A stretch of DNA of 64,000 bases, from assembly GCA_012184525.1 (NCBI GenBank), contig WOFQ01000001.1, positions 2,632,140 to 2,696,139 of the forward strand, written 5' to 3'. Positions 43,835 through 55,399 of the stretch are shown piece after piece (position 1 is the first letter of the stretch; every line of letters begins with the position of its first letter). The notes below the pieces were generated by a model, which saw only the letters and a program-made list of their open reading frames with translations, did no database searches and was not told where the DNA came from. A program made the translations under genes and the position numbers. The DNA comes from Xenoacremonium recifei. Lineage: Eukaryota; Ascomycota; Sordariomycetes; Hypocreales; Nectriaceae.

Positions 43835-46069
43835 ATGAACTTCCGCAAGGCAATGGAGCCATCTACGGACCCAGCTACAATGCCCGAACCCCGAGAGAAA
43901 TACGCTGTACGTTTCTGGAGATTGCCACCTCTAGCCAATACACACTAATCACACTGCACCTTATATAGTGCGACACTTGCCGCTCTCGCAAGGTCAGCCT
44001 CACCATCCTGAAGGCTCTCAACTGTCTTTCTAACATCCATAACCTTAGGTTGCTTGCTCAAGGGAACCGTCTGGGTGCCAACGCTGCAAGGCTGAGAACA
44101 TCGTTTGTTCTTACTCACGCTCAGGAATTGTCCGTCGCAACAGAAAGTCGAAGATCACCAGCACCATGAAGGGAACACCTGCTTCCACTATGAGTCGTGG
44201 AATTCCTACGAGGCCCGTCACAGAACGAGGTGGCCTCAGAAGGCCCCCCGGACTTGCATTTGAGGCTGCTGCTAATGCCACGGCCCATGAACGGTTACAA
44301 CGGTTGATGGGAAGAGATCACCCGTCACTCGGTCCCCTTGCATTGGCGCTGGAGGAGCATTCAAGCACATGGCAATCCAACTCTGCATTCGAGAAACTAT
44401 CTGAAGGCGCATCAAAGGAGTATTTTGTTTTTGAAGAAACGCAAATTCGTCCTTGGGTAGATGGTAAGTTCACGAAGCTCGCGTCTTCCTAGAGTTTGGT
44501 ACTAAAGCTGTATAGCATTTGCCAACACTTTGCAAACCGAACAGTTACTACTCACGTCTGCACCTCCGGAGATTCTTGAGTATCTAACTAAATCTCATCC
44601 GCATCAGATTCATGACCGAGCATGGTTGGTCATGTTCTATACTATAGCGTTGAGCACAGTGTCCTCTGCTGAGGTGGTGGACGAATCAACCAAGGCAAAA
44701 CTTAGGAGCAATCTTTGGTTGGCATTCAACGACGTGAGACTTCTACTTGAGCCTAGCATCCCGAATATCCAAGCCTTGTTCATGTTGGCTTGCCATGCCG
44801 AAGAGTTCATGACACCGTCTATCTGCTGGTCCCTCATCAGCAAGGCCGGTATGATGTTACAGGCTCTGGGTGTCACTCACTGGCGTCTCGATGCGGCGTC
44901 CAGAGACCGACGGGCCGCTTTCTTCTGGCGGCTGAACATCCTGGATAAGTCCATTTCCCTCGTCTTGAGCCGACCCCCCTCGCTATCCCGAGAAACGGCA
45001 TCAACAGTACCCATGCCGACGTTAGAACAACTCTTGGCAACTCAACCCCGGCGCTCAAACGAAGTCTCTGTACTATTCAATGCACATTACATGCACCAGA
45101 TGCACCTTCTATCATGTGTCATGGCAGATGCCTGGCACTGTCTTTATGGTCAAGAAGCAGATGAGGTCAACAAAGTGAAGGCAAACTTAGAGGCCTGGCA
45201 TCAGGAAGCAACGCAGGTAGGATAGAGATTCTTCATCCTATCTTCTATCAGAGATAGCTGACATATGATCCAGGTCCTCGAAGCAGCTGCTCTTGCAGAA
45301 AAGCCTCTTCTCTCGCCCACTGGTGTTGCAACTGTTGAACACGGATTGAAGACTTTAAGGTTCCATTACTACACTTTAGTAATCGTTCTCACCATTTCCT
45401 GCAGGGAACTACGGATGCAAGCTGCTGCCCCAGCCCGCCAGATGCTACAGCTGCTGCCTGACCTTGGTGACATGATGCTGGATTTGAAGCAACCTTATAA
45501 CACATGCTTGTTGTTGTGCTATAGGATGCACTGTCCTCTGGCAGCATTCGGAAATCTCTGGGGAGAAGTGGTGGTCAGGGCAGGAAAGAATTTCGAGCAG
45601 AGCAAGAAGTCTCTGGAGGCAATCGAGAATCTCCCTGAATTCCTGCGCCAGCTGGGGTCTCGGAGTCCCCTGGCAACGAAGTTGGCAAGCATCGCGGACA
45701 ACATCATTCATCATGCGAGAATCATCCTCCATTCGTCCCGCGGTAAGTATCATGCAGCCCGGGCTTGCTGGCTCTTATCTAACCAAAACTGTAGATGCTC
45801 CTGAAAAGAACGACGAGCGAACCTTAACTACAAGCATCCCAACACCTTCGACCATCAGCGAGGCACGGCAGATCCGCGAAGAAAGTCTTAGCCAGCTCGC
45901 TGGAAATCAGGTTGACATGATGAGTCCTGCTGCAACGACAGCCATGACAATCACTCCTGGAGGTGATAATTTGGAGTACGGACTGGATGGTCTATTTGGA
46001 TGGCCAGATGATGCCTTCGTTGACGGGGGCTTCAATTGGGACTCTTGGGATAAGGTCGAAAACCCCTAG
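43835..46069 (+). CDS. Zn2Cys6 transcription factor next to DHA2 pump
   Basis: Six exons: 43835..43906, 43969..43992, 44049..44463, 44516..45216, 45274..45742 and 45795..46069, giving 651 residues. The zinc cluster is CDTCRSRKVACSREPSGCQR continued by CKAENIVC, spacing C-x2-C-x6-C-x6-C-x2-C-x6-C (residues about 25-52). It is split by two introns so that the second exon is a 24-nt microexon coding CDTCRSRK. A basic segment follows (RRNRKSKI). The middle region (about 180-400) has fungal_trans-like helices (TPSICWSLISKAGMMLQALG, then HWRLDAASRDRRAAFFWRLN, LDKSISLVLSRPPSLS). The C-terminus is acidic and aromatic (GLDGLFGWPDDAFVDGGF), a plausible activation domain. It probably controls the divergent DHA2 gene. 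An ATG 21 bp further in is possible, but this one gives the longest frame. Confidence 0.9.
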
Positions 46070-46271
46070 TGGGAGTTTTGACATTATTTTTAAGATAGAC
46101 TTACGCAGTTTAGGGGCAGCAATTCTTGTCACATTCGTGTAATATTGATGGAATAGCTAAAGCATGTTTTCACATAAAACTACCTCCGCCATGCCAAGAG
46201 TATCTAAGTAAGAAATAACAGCAAGCATTGAAACGTTGATATCATCCATAACCGTGCGGCCCGCTCCTCGT

Positions 46272-47185
46272 CTATTTTACCTCCTCGTCTCCCCAGTAAT
46301 AAGTATTGATCTCAACCCCAACAAACTCATCGCTATACCTCTTGCCCGCCTCGCCATCCCTCGCCGCTCCCGCACACACAATCAACGGCATGAAATGCTC
46401 ACCCCCATGCGGCGGATGCATCGTGTCCGCAAACGGCATCTTCCGCCAGCCCTTCAGGCCTTCCCACCGCTCCTTCTGAGCTGGCTTCATCGTCGCCTCT
46501 GTCAAAGCACCGTTCCAAGAGTCGGATACGGTCTTGAACTGCGCCTGTTGCTGAGGGCTGGCCATCATGAGCTGCCGCATGATGCCGAGGTTGTGGAAGG
46601 ACGCGAATCCCGAGCCTACGATGGCGATGTTGGCGTCGCGAAGGCGAGATAGAGCGGCGCCCATGCGGAGATGTTTTTCTGGATCTTCGCTCTCCAGCAC
46701 GCTCATTTGCACGATGGGCACGTCGGCTTTGGGTAGCGCGAGAGTCAGCGGCACGAAGACGCCATGATCCCATCCGCGCTCATCGTCAAGGTGGCTGTCC
46801 AGGCCCTCGGCCTTGAGTGCGGACTGGATTTCCTTCGCGATTTCAGGACTTCCTGCAGCGGGATACTTGAGCGAGTACGCTGCCTTGGGGAAGCCGTAGT
46901 AGTCGTAGAGGAGAGGGTGTTTAGCAGCGGAAGAAATGGTGGGAACATCCGTAGACCAGTGGGCGGTAACCAGCACGATAGCGCGTGGTTGTGAGGGTGT
47001 CCCGTACTTGAGAATCTTGGGCACCCGGTTCTTCAGTGAGGACACAATGGAGTCGTGGTTCTTGTCGCCAAGAATTGGCATTGGGCCTTGAGCGTTATTT
47101 AGTATTGAGCAAACTGTGTAAGTGAAGCAATCGCCGACTCACCACCGCCATGCGACAGCGCAATCACCGGCGCGACAGTCGCCAT
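46272..47185 (-). CDS. LigB-family ring-opening dioxygenase (DOPA 4,5-extradiol type)
   Basis: Two exons, 47185..47143 and 47086..46272, give 285 residues. The start MATVAPVIALSHGGG supplies the first iron-ligand His in SHGGGP. Other conserved parts are VLVTAHWS (second His), DHGVFVPL (catalytic His in DDERGWDHG) and PHGGEHFMPLIVCAGAA. These match class III extradiol dioxygenases of the DODA type, which use Fe(II) to cleave catechols such as DOPA between C4 and C5. The enzyme should be cytosolic. It is convergent with the Zn2Cys6 regulator (about 200 bp apart) and upstream of the amidohydrolase on the same strand. It could serve degradation of aromatic compounds, but no pathway partner is obvious nearby. 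Confidence 0.9.
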
Positions 47186-47683
47186 CTTACTGGACTGAGA
47201 CTGATTGAGAAGCTTCTGTGGAGTAAGGCCCGTGGTTATTTTCCTCGATAATGCTCTCAGCATCAAGTTCTGTCGTCCTATTGTGTGTCGTATTGTCTCT
47301 TCTCTCCTCCAACTTCCCCAATTCCAGGGGACCAGGGCCCTATTTATTCAAGAGCTTCAGCGCCACCTGTCAGCGCTCTCATTCAGTGCCCTCGGGTTCC
47401 TCGCGGCATCGCATGTTATTGGTCAATGACGGCTGAGTAACTGCTGAGAAGCCTAGAAACTGAGCCTTTGTCATAGCCGCGCGCGAAGGCCCACCAAACG
47501 CCGAACTTGCATTTGTAAACCAGCAAATCCGTAAACCCGGGGTGGGATAACCAGGCGGGTACTTCAGAGTCGCGCAAAATCATTAGGGGATCGAGGTACT
47601 GAATCTCGAAAACTTCAATTCGTGCCGAAAAGGCTGTGCAGCAAGTCATGGTTCTGTTTATATACATGAAGCAGCCTGCTTGC
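47186..47683. other. Short intergenic region
   Basis: 498 bp holding the dioxygenase promoter and the 3' end of the amidohydrolase gene. No other feature seen. Confidence 0.5.
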
Positions 47684-50599
47684 TCAAGCAAAGACAGAAA
47701 TTTCTTTCCGTCCGGATCCCACTGCCTTAATCCGAGACCCAACCTTCAGCGGGCTGCCTTCACTGACAATGAAGTGGCCGCTCTCCTCAGCTCGCTCCAG
47801 ACTAACACCTAGAATCTTGTAGATGTTGGAGCTGATGAGGTCTACAGCGCTCTTTTCGCTTAGACGTCCTCCGCCATTCGCATACGCTGTCCCAGCAGCG
47901 AAGCCGAGGTCACGGACCTCCCAATCCTCCTTCAGACCGATGCCTGTAACCACACCTGCATCGAGAAGCTTGTCCACCGCAGTGCCATTGGTGAGCGGCG
48001 CACCTGTAAGGGCACGTCGAGAGTCCCAGAACTCTCCATCAGCAAGCAGTGGCGCAAGAATGACGCCGACAGAAGCTTCGGCAAGCTCTTTAGCCAAGAG
48101 ATGGGACTCTCCGCCACCGATAATGGCCATCTTGATTCGCGGGGCCTTAGCATTGGCTTGTAGCATCACGCCTTCCACATCGTCCTTGATTTGGAGCGCA
48201 GTGGCGATGCCATCCGCACTGTGGATAGTGAGGGCGAGAACTCGCTCGCCATTGACGACCTTCTTAAGATAAGAGAGCTCTGAAAATGGGTCAATGGCAG
48301 GGTCGCCTCCGGTGGCAGCGGCAATGAGCTTCGATCGAAGAGCACCAAACGCGGCGGAGTAGCTGGTAACGGATCGAACATTAACGTCAAGTGTGTAATG
48401 CACTGCCATATCCGAGGCAAACACCGCACCGTCCTCGAAAGCTGTCCTGGCTGTCGTCACGAAGCCTACACTCGTGCCGTGGTGTGTAGCTCCGCCTGTA
48501 AACTTGGGCGCAGATATGGCCCGAGTTGCTCCGTACTTGGCCGCGGCATGAAGTTTCTTGTCGTCAAGCATGAGACCGTCAACGCCCCGCGAGAAAATCA
48601 CAGGGTTAGGGCCGTTTTCCGTTGTGTCCTCGGCGTCGACGGCGTTGAGACCCAGAGTACCTCCAACAGCAGTGAAGGAATTCGTAAGATAACCGTTTTC
48701 AAGTTGAACAACTTCAATTCCGGACGAAGAAGCTCTCGATAGCTCGGCTGTACATTCGCCAAGACAAGAAATTTTGCCATTGGAGATGGCCATGTTGACA
48801 GGTCTGTCTTTGGAGACCAGCGAGTACTTGTCTCCGAGAAAGACATTTGAGAGGCCTGTGAAGAGAACATTATGCATCATCTTGGGCTCTTCGACGAATT
48901 CTGCAGGAGTCTCTTCCACAACAGCAGAGTCCTGGAGAGGCTTGGGAAGCTCAACAGGATCTTCGAACTGAGCAGTGCCATCGATCCAGACTTGCACTGG
49001 CGTAGCACCTACGCTCAGCGGGTCGCTATCCCACACAACCACATCCGCATCGTAGCCAGGCTTAACCTTTCCCAGTCGTTTACCCATACCCAGCAACTCT
49101 GCAGGCGCTGAAGTAACTCCAGAGAGTGCAGCATGATATGGGAGCCCGTAGTGGTACGCTTTAGCCGCCTCAAAGACAACGTGTTGAGCATTGAGGACGG
49201 GGTTGTCGCTGACGTATACCGGAGTCTGTCCGTTCTCGTAGATAATCTTGCCCGCAAACTCGGATCCGATGTATGATTCGACTTTGTAGTACATGTTGTC
49301 AGCAAAGAGAGCAGAGGCTGGTGCGCGACCGCCCCAGGTTCGGTTTAAGATCTGGACCAATATCAGTTTTGTGTTTAGAGAACTCTACGAAAGATAACTC
49401 ACCTCGGGGACAAGGTATGTCTGATGGGCATGATGGAAAGCCCGAATGGGAAACTCGAACTCATTGGTGTGGTCAACCATAGCCTCGAGATCAGGCACCG
49501 TGTAGCAATGCGTGTTGATGTGGACTTGGCCTCGGAGAGCAGCAGCCAAGGCCTCCCAAGCAATCACCTGCGGAAGATAGTCTTCCATACCCTCGATCCC
49601 CGAAGATTCTGCCTTGTCGCACCAGTCGTCCTGCTTCTGAATCAACTCGCGAGCCTGTTCAAACGCATGGCGGAAGTCGTAGCTCTCGCCCATGCGGCTA
49701 AAGGGCCTTCTCCCAACCCGACCATAGACGTTCTTGGCATTCTCACCGCAGGCCATCTTCATGTATCTCCAGTTGCGGTCCGGGTCGGCGAGCATGTCCG
49801 CGGCGCTGATCTCCTTGCGGCCGTCGGGCTTGCCGACTGCGTGCTTGATCACGTACGCCTCGCCGCCGATGTTGTTGCCAGAACCGGGAAGGATGAGTGA
49901 CGTGGTCACACCTCCAGACTTGATAACCTGGATTTGAGGGTCGAAGGGGAATAGGGCGTCAATGGCTCGAGCCCACGGCGTGACGTTGTCTGACATTTCG
50001 TTGCCGTCGGAATTCCCGTTGAGTGTGGGTAGAGGATAGACACCAGCATGGCTGTGCATGTCGATGATTCCGCTGGTCAGCTTTCGGCCTTTTGCATCGT
50101 AGACGAGAGTATCTTCGGGCAAGCTCTTCGCCGAGATCTCAGTTTCGACTCGCTGAATGAGGCCGCGCTCCAGGAAAACACCGCCAGAAATCCACGACCA
50201 GCCCTTGCCAGCACGGGCATCCTCGTCACTAGTACCCTTGGTAGGCTCGCCGACCCAAATTGTAGCGTTCTTAATCAAGGTCGGCTTGCCTCCGTCGATG
50301 TATCTCGCATTCTTGTCGCGTCCGAGACCAGCAGGGTCGGTCGGCTTGGTGCGGAGTTTCTTGCATGTCTCCAGGTCGGCATTGAGCTTCTCCAGCGACA
50401 GCTTGGGGCCAGGATTTGTACGGATCTGCCGCCACTGGGCGAAAGCGATGAAGAATAGGCAGAGGAGTGCAAAGAGCCTCAGGGCTCGTGAGCGGCGGAG
50501 GGCCCGCCGGGATCGGAATCGAGGGCCATTGGATGGCGACGGCGAGGGCAGGGATGGCACCGCAGCGCTATACGGCGGGAGCCCTGCCTTCTCGTCCAT
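47684..50599 (-). CDS. Membrane-anchored double amidohydrolase
   Basis: Two exons, 50599..49403 and 49351..47684, give 954 residues. The N-terminus is cytosolic and basic (RFRSRRALRRSRALR), followed by one membrane span (about 41-57, LRLFALLCLFFIAF), a type II anchor. The first catalytic-type domain has GIIDMHSHAG (HSH at 182-184), HINTHCY (360-364), HHAHQTYLVPE (389 on) and VYVSDNPVLN with the last Asp, the set expected for a metal-dependent amidohydrolase. It ends with GKVKPGYDADVVVWDSDPLS, the usual C-terminal strand. A second half of about 400 residues opens with HNVLFTGLSNVFLG and contains VSKDRPVNMAISNGKIS, then LENGYLTNSFTAVGGTLGL, which looks like a second amidohydrolase-type domain without the HxH motif. 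It also ends in an amidohydrolase-like SPLKVGSRIKAV. The substrate is unknown. Confidence 0.87.
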
Positions 50600-51624
50600 G
50601 ATATGGCGAAAAGAGAGCTGCTTTCGTTCTGATCGGATGGCTGGCAGCAGTTGAGGAAAGCCTTCGAAGGTGAAACAGGTTGTTGTTATGGAAGAGTTAC
50701 AAGACGGGAGCTCGGCAGCTAGAACTGGAACTGAGAGCTCTGAGAGCTCGAGATAAGAGCTCCGTCAGGCGTCATACCCTATGCCAAGATAGGCAGTGAG
50801 TGTCGCTCTCCAACCCCCGCATTTATTCACTGAGGGCTAAGTATCTGAACGCCTGTACAGTGTTATGATTTAGCTTCAGATGCAGAAGACGATTTTCCTT
50901 CGAAATTTCAGATTCCATTTAAACAGCCGTATATTAGCATGCTGACCTCTGTAGTCGAGGGACTCAAAGCGCATGATTATGCCCGCTTGCTTACCCCTCT
51001 TTCAAACAAACGCTTTTGTGCTCGGTGACAGCGACATTGAGTAACCCTGATGCTATTATCAAGGTCTGCAATACTTAAATAAACCCGTAATTTTCAACAT
51101 GTACAACTATCGGGCGCAGGTCGAAGTCCATGACCAGAATCCAGCTCCCTCATGGGCTCACTCACCCTAGACCCTTGAAACTCCCCCGCCGCTCTATGCC
51201 TTGTTAGCGTATCCAGTACGCCCTTGCGCTACTCTGTACACCGGGAACGCGGGGCTGTCAATCCTCTCGACCGATGTAGAGCTTCATGATGCCTCTTTGA
51301 CTGCTGTGTCCTGTTACTGTGTGACAGCTATAGTCGAATGAGAGTCCGCGAGAAGTCACAGTCGTGCATGTGATCCGTGAAATCAAGGACACGCTCAAGT
51401 TGAAGGTCTCAACGAACAGCCATTCGTCGCCGAGAGCTGCAGGCTTACGGTCGATCGGAGCGACAGTCTGCCCAACCCCACTTTCTTTGAAGCTCAAATA
51501 TCCGTCACGCCGACGTATTTGCAACCTTCAACTTCATCTCCATCAACTTCGATTCCTCTTCTTTGCAGCCTCTCGATTCTTTTTCGGCCACCGTATCTCA
51601 TTAAATCTCACACAACTCGTCAGA
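50600..51624. other. Divergent promoter region between amidohydrolase and glutathione transferase
   Basis: About 1 kb. It includes a pyrimidine-rich leader (51.52-51.60 kb) just before the transferase start. No further gene. Confidence 0.5.
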
Positions 51625-52495
51625 ATGGGCGCCGATTGCTGTGGCGGTGGCTCTCACGACCACCAGGCTCCCCAGATGCCGGACAACACTGATGCTCCCT
51701 ATGAGCTCATTTACTGGCCAGGACTGCCTGGCCGTGGCGAGTTCGTCCGTCTTCTCTTCGAGGAAGCTGGCGTCTCCTTTATCGACCAATCCAAGAAGCC
51801 GAAAGAAGTCGTGGCGACTGTCCAGGGCCTCGTTTCCGCTGACAATGTTGGCGACGACTACAATCCTCCCATCTTTGCCCCGCCCGCTCTCAAGCATGGT
51901 GACCTGATCATCAACCAAACCCCGAACATCCTCCTCTACCTCGCTCCCCGGCTCGGCCTTATCCCTGCTGACAGCAACGCACTTTTCCACCTCAACGAGA
52001 TCGTTCTGACTTTGCTTGATGGATTCGTTGCTGAGCTGCACGACACCCATCATCCCATCTCCGTCAGCCAATACTATGAGGACCAGAAGCCCGAGGCCAA
52101 GAAGCGAGCCAAAGCTTTCATCGACGAGCGAATTCCCAAGTACCTCACCTACGTTCAGCGAGTACTTGGGGCCAAGACGAGCGATCATCACCAGCCTTGG
52201 CTGTACGGCAACAAATTGACGTACGCTGATCTGGTCCTATTCCAGGTAAGATGTCCATGACCCCCAAATTCCCCTGAGGCAGGTTCTAACAAGATCATAG
52301 TGCTTGGATGGTACCAAGTTTGCTTTCCCCAAGACGATGGAGAAGCTGGAGAAGTCGGGCAAATACGACGGTGCCTTCAAGCTGTATGAGGCTGTCAAAG
52401 CGCGACCCAACATCAAGGAATACATGGCCAGTGAGCGGCGATGCCAATATGACAACGGCATCTGGCGACACTACCCAGAGCTGGAGGAAGACTAG
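51625..52495 (+). CDS. Glutathione S-transferase (sigma-like)
   Basis: Two exons, 51625..52245 and 52301..52495, give 271 residues. The thioredoxin-fold domain opens at about 27-46 with YELIYWPGLPGRGEFVRLLF (Tyr and GRGE as in sigma/alpha-type enzymes). TPNILLYLAPRLGLIP includes the position equivalent to the conserved SxAI glutathione loop. The helical C-terminal domain contains DLVLFQ, continued by CLDGTKFAF across the intron, and ends RPNIKEYMASERRCQYDNGI. Such enzymes conjugate glutathione to electrophiles in the cytosol. The extension MGADCCGGGSHDH is Cys/His-rich and precedes the fold. The start is fixed by a good Kozak-like context (CAGAATGGGC). Confidence 0.9.
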
Positions 52496-54831
52496 AAAAC
52501 TAGATTTTGCAATCAGAAAAAATAAAGTTCTTATCATATGATAGCCTTGCAGCCTTGGGGAGATGAAATGTTTACCATAAGACTCCTGAACCTGCCTGAA
52601 GCCCGTTAGCCTACTTAGTACGTCCTTATCGCTCATTGGCGACTTGCAGTCTATCATTCGAGAATAATCGCCATCTAGTTTTTATTTCGATGTGGTGTTG
52701 TGGCCATCCGTGCTTGGTAGGTAGACGTAAGCTACACATGGTTTTTTGCTATTCACACACACGCAACAGGTTTACCATCCTTCGCGAGATCAACTTAACG
52801 AGAAGTCGTATATGCCGTCCTTTTAGTTGAATTTCTAGTTTAGTTGCAGATTTACAGAACAGGCGAGCCTCTACCGGCTGCAGCGGCACAGATTTGGGGC
52901 AAATCCTGTGCCAGCGACTGAAACCTGGGACTTAACTGCCGACGACCCGATTCGTCATGATGGACGTATCGACGACTTCCGTAGCGTTCCTCCTCATAGG
53001 ATGAAACGATCTAGTTAACATATGGAATAGGGAATACGAGACTTGAAGGAAGAGCAACGCTAAAAGTCGAGCGCTTAATGATGTCAAAGTGGATTCGCCC
53101 TTGTGGCTGAGAGCTCTGAAACTCTTTGCTGTATTGGACTGTAATTTTCAGTATTTGATTCCTGGAGACCAACAGAAAGGAAGGGAGCGCTATCGTCGAA
53201 GACCTTGCTGCGCTGGACCGTGTCGTCAAACCCCCTTTTGGGACGGTCATGTCCAACCCCTGACGTCCCGAATTTTCACGATGACAGGTTGGGATACGAA
53301 TTCTCTACAGTCCGGGAACCAAGGAACGAGGAAAGATCAGCGAGATCCGTCTTCTAAAGTCCCTCTAGAGATCTACCAAGTTCAATTCAGTGTGTGAAAA
53401 TCAACACGAGTCATCTCGACAAGTGAGCCGATACATCAAGAGAGCATCGGGGGAGCCACGGGATGTGGGGGATTATGAGAAACGGTTGGATGTATGGAAT
53501 TCTTCTCGGCCGCCTATCGTACCAGGTTTTAAGGCCCTTCCATGGGCCATTGGTTGGCGCGAAATCTGCGAGGTGTTCGAGATGAGGGTACGCTCTGCCG
53601 CTTTTACCGAGCGTGGAGTTGAACCAGTGGCAATTGCAAGCCAGAGCGACGATGCACCCATGGCAGAATGATGTCAGGAGAATTCAAGAACCCGAGACCG
53701 AATTCCAGTCAAATGCCTACTCTCGTGATAGTGGAGGGCGATAAGGAGAATTTTCATGCTCGGTCAAGCCGGTCAAGCTTTTTAAAAATCTATTTTTAGG
53801 GGAGAAAGAAATAAAGTTCTACATAAGGCCAACTTTTGAGTTTCGACTCCACGATCGTAGTTGCGCCTCACGACGGGAATATCTCCCGATTTCAATGCGT
53901 TCTCCGATAGCTCTTGATGCTTTAGATGGCATGTTCTGTGCGCAAGTGGCATCTCGTATTCTGCATGAAGAAGGTCTAGATTGGCCCTAAAAGCGTGTTG
54001 GGCCAACGAGGACGAAAATGGAGCTGAACGTTAGGCCGCGGGGCGGATGAAACAGGGGCAACCCTTGCCTTTGCCTCTGTCAACCCTTTTCTCGGATTTT
54101 GAGTAAAAAGATCCATAAAATAGCCGTGATAGCTTCAACTCCGCCACGTTGTCTCAGGTAGTGCCAAGAGTCGTCCTGTCTTCACATGCCTTCAAAGGAA
54201 AGTCGAGATCCTAAGGAGGTTGTCAATGCTGGCTTTGATGCGGAATTTTCGGTAGAATAACAGTTCAGCTCGGTGAGTTTAGTCAATGCCAAGCCAACCT
54301 TCCGGGGTTAGCCCTATGATCTTGGCAAAGAGGCAAATAGGGCTGTCATGGGTTGCCTCTCATGATGTTTCTCAATAATAGTCATGACAAAGAAGAGGGT
54401 ATGGAAGAGAAGGTGCTCTGAAGACCGAGATCTCTTCGACCGTGGTTATCATGAGTATCAGCGTGTTGGATCCTAATCATCATAGGTAGTCAGGGGCCAT
54501 GACTTCCGCCACTTTTTCAGCTGTTAGTTGGTTTATCTTAGATATCATGGAAGTTTCTGGCACCGAAATTGCTTTGAAAACCAATCACTTGGCTAGTATG
54601 AAAATAGTAGGTTTAATGTATAGTATTTTGTTCAAAGAACATGGATTTTAACCTTTCGAGGAACGATATCCCTGGGGTATTCAAGATATATACACCATTG
54701 CTTCGCCAATAAATTATGTCCAGTATAACATTATGGTATCCAAAATCCCATCATATGCCAGAACGCCGTGTAATTATTCGTAATTCTATAGATCGACTCG
54801 ATCGAAGATTCGAGTGAAGAAAATGGCTGGA
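52496..54831. other. Intergenic, no supported gene
   Basis: About 2.3 kb with mixed composition and AT-rich from about 54.5 kb. Short frames at 53.0-53.7 kb on both strands carry no recognisable domain. No RNA gene or transposon end seen. Confidence 0.45.
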
Positions 54832-55399
54832 TCATACTGCTAAAGATCGCGGCTTGAAATCTTGCTTCTCGTCGCGCATTTCAGTGTCGCGGACGAGCAG
54901 TCTGTATGTCTGCCAGAATTATGTTAACTCGATATCAAACAAGCTGAGGCGGACGATGGCTTACCCTCCGAGCAAGGAATTGGGCGGTAAAAGTGATGGC
55001 GGTGAACACCAATATCAACAGAGCCAGGATCGAGGCGTATGTGAGAACGTAGAGGAGGTAGGACTCGACGAATGACTCCGGCACCACCACCCATCCTTTT
55101 CGGCCACTGGTGCTTGCAGATTCGGGCTGACTGGCTGTGCTTTTGCTGTTGTCCTGCGGCCCACGAATCCAGAATATGGGAAGTATCCTCGAGCTCGCCT
55201 CTGAAGTCTCGGGGTGCTTGAGGGAATCTGCAATGTACTCTGGGGCCTTTTTTATGAACGAGAAAACAGCCTCAAGACGAGTCTCAGGCTCGAATCGGAC
55301 TACTTTGTGAGGCGGTTGGCCCTCCTGGTGGAAGTGTGTAGGGAGGCCAAAGCCCACTCCGCACAACGCCAAACCTAGGATGAAAGAAAAGGGCTTCAT
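54832..55399 (-). CDS. Small signal-peptide and single-TM protein
   Basis: Two exons, 55399..54965 and 54909..54832, give 170 residues. Without splicing the frame would end at 154. I prefer the spliced form because GTAAGC, a TTAAC branch-like site and GGCAG lie at usual distances and the second exon adds TYRLLVRDTEMRDEKQDFKP. The N-terminus is a signal peptide (MKPFSFILGLALCGVGFG, cleavage before LPTHF). A luminal segment of about 95 residues is followed by one hydrophobic span (about 117-138, YLLYVLTYASILALLILVFT). The short basic/acidic tail would be cytosolic, so the topology is type I. No domain recognised. Confidence 0.7.

Noticed and set aside
37533..47185. Possible secondary-metabolite gene cluster (transporters, regulator, dioxygenase)
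   Set aside because: No synthase, prenyltransferase, P450 or methyltransferase is present; the genes look like separate transport and detoxification units.
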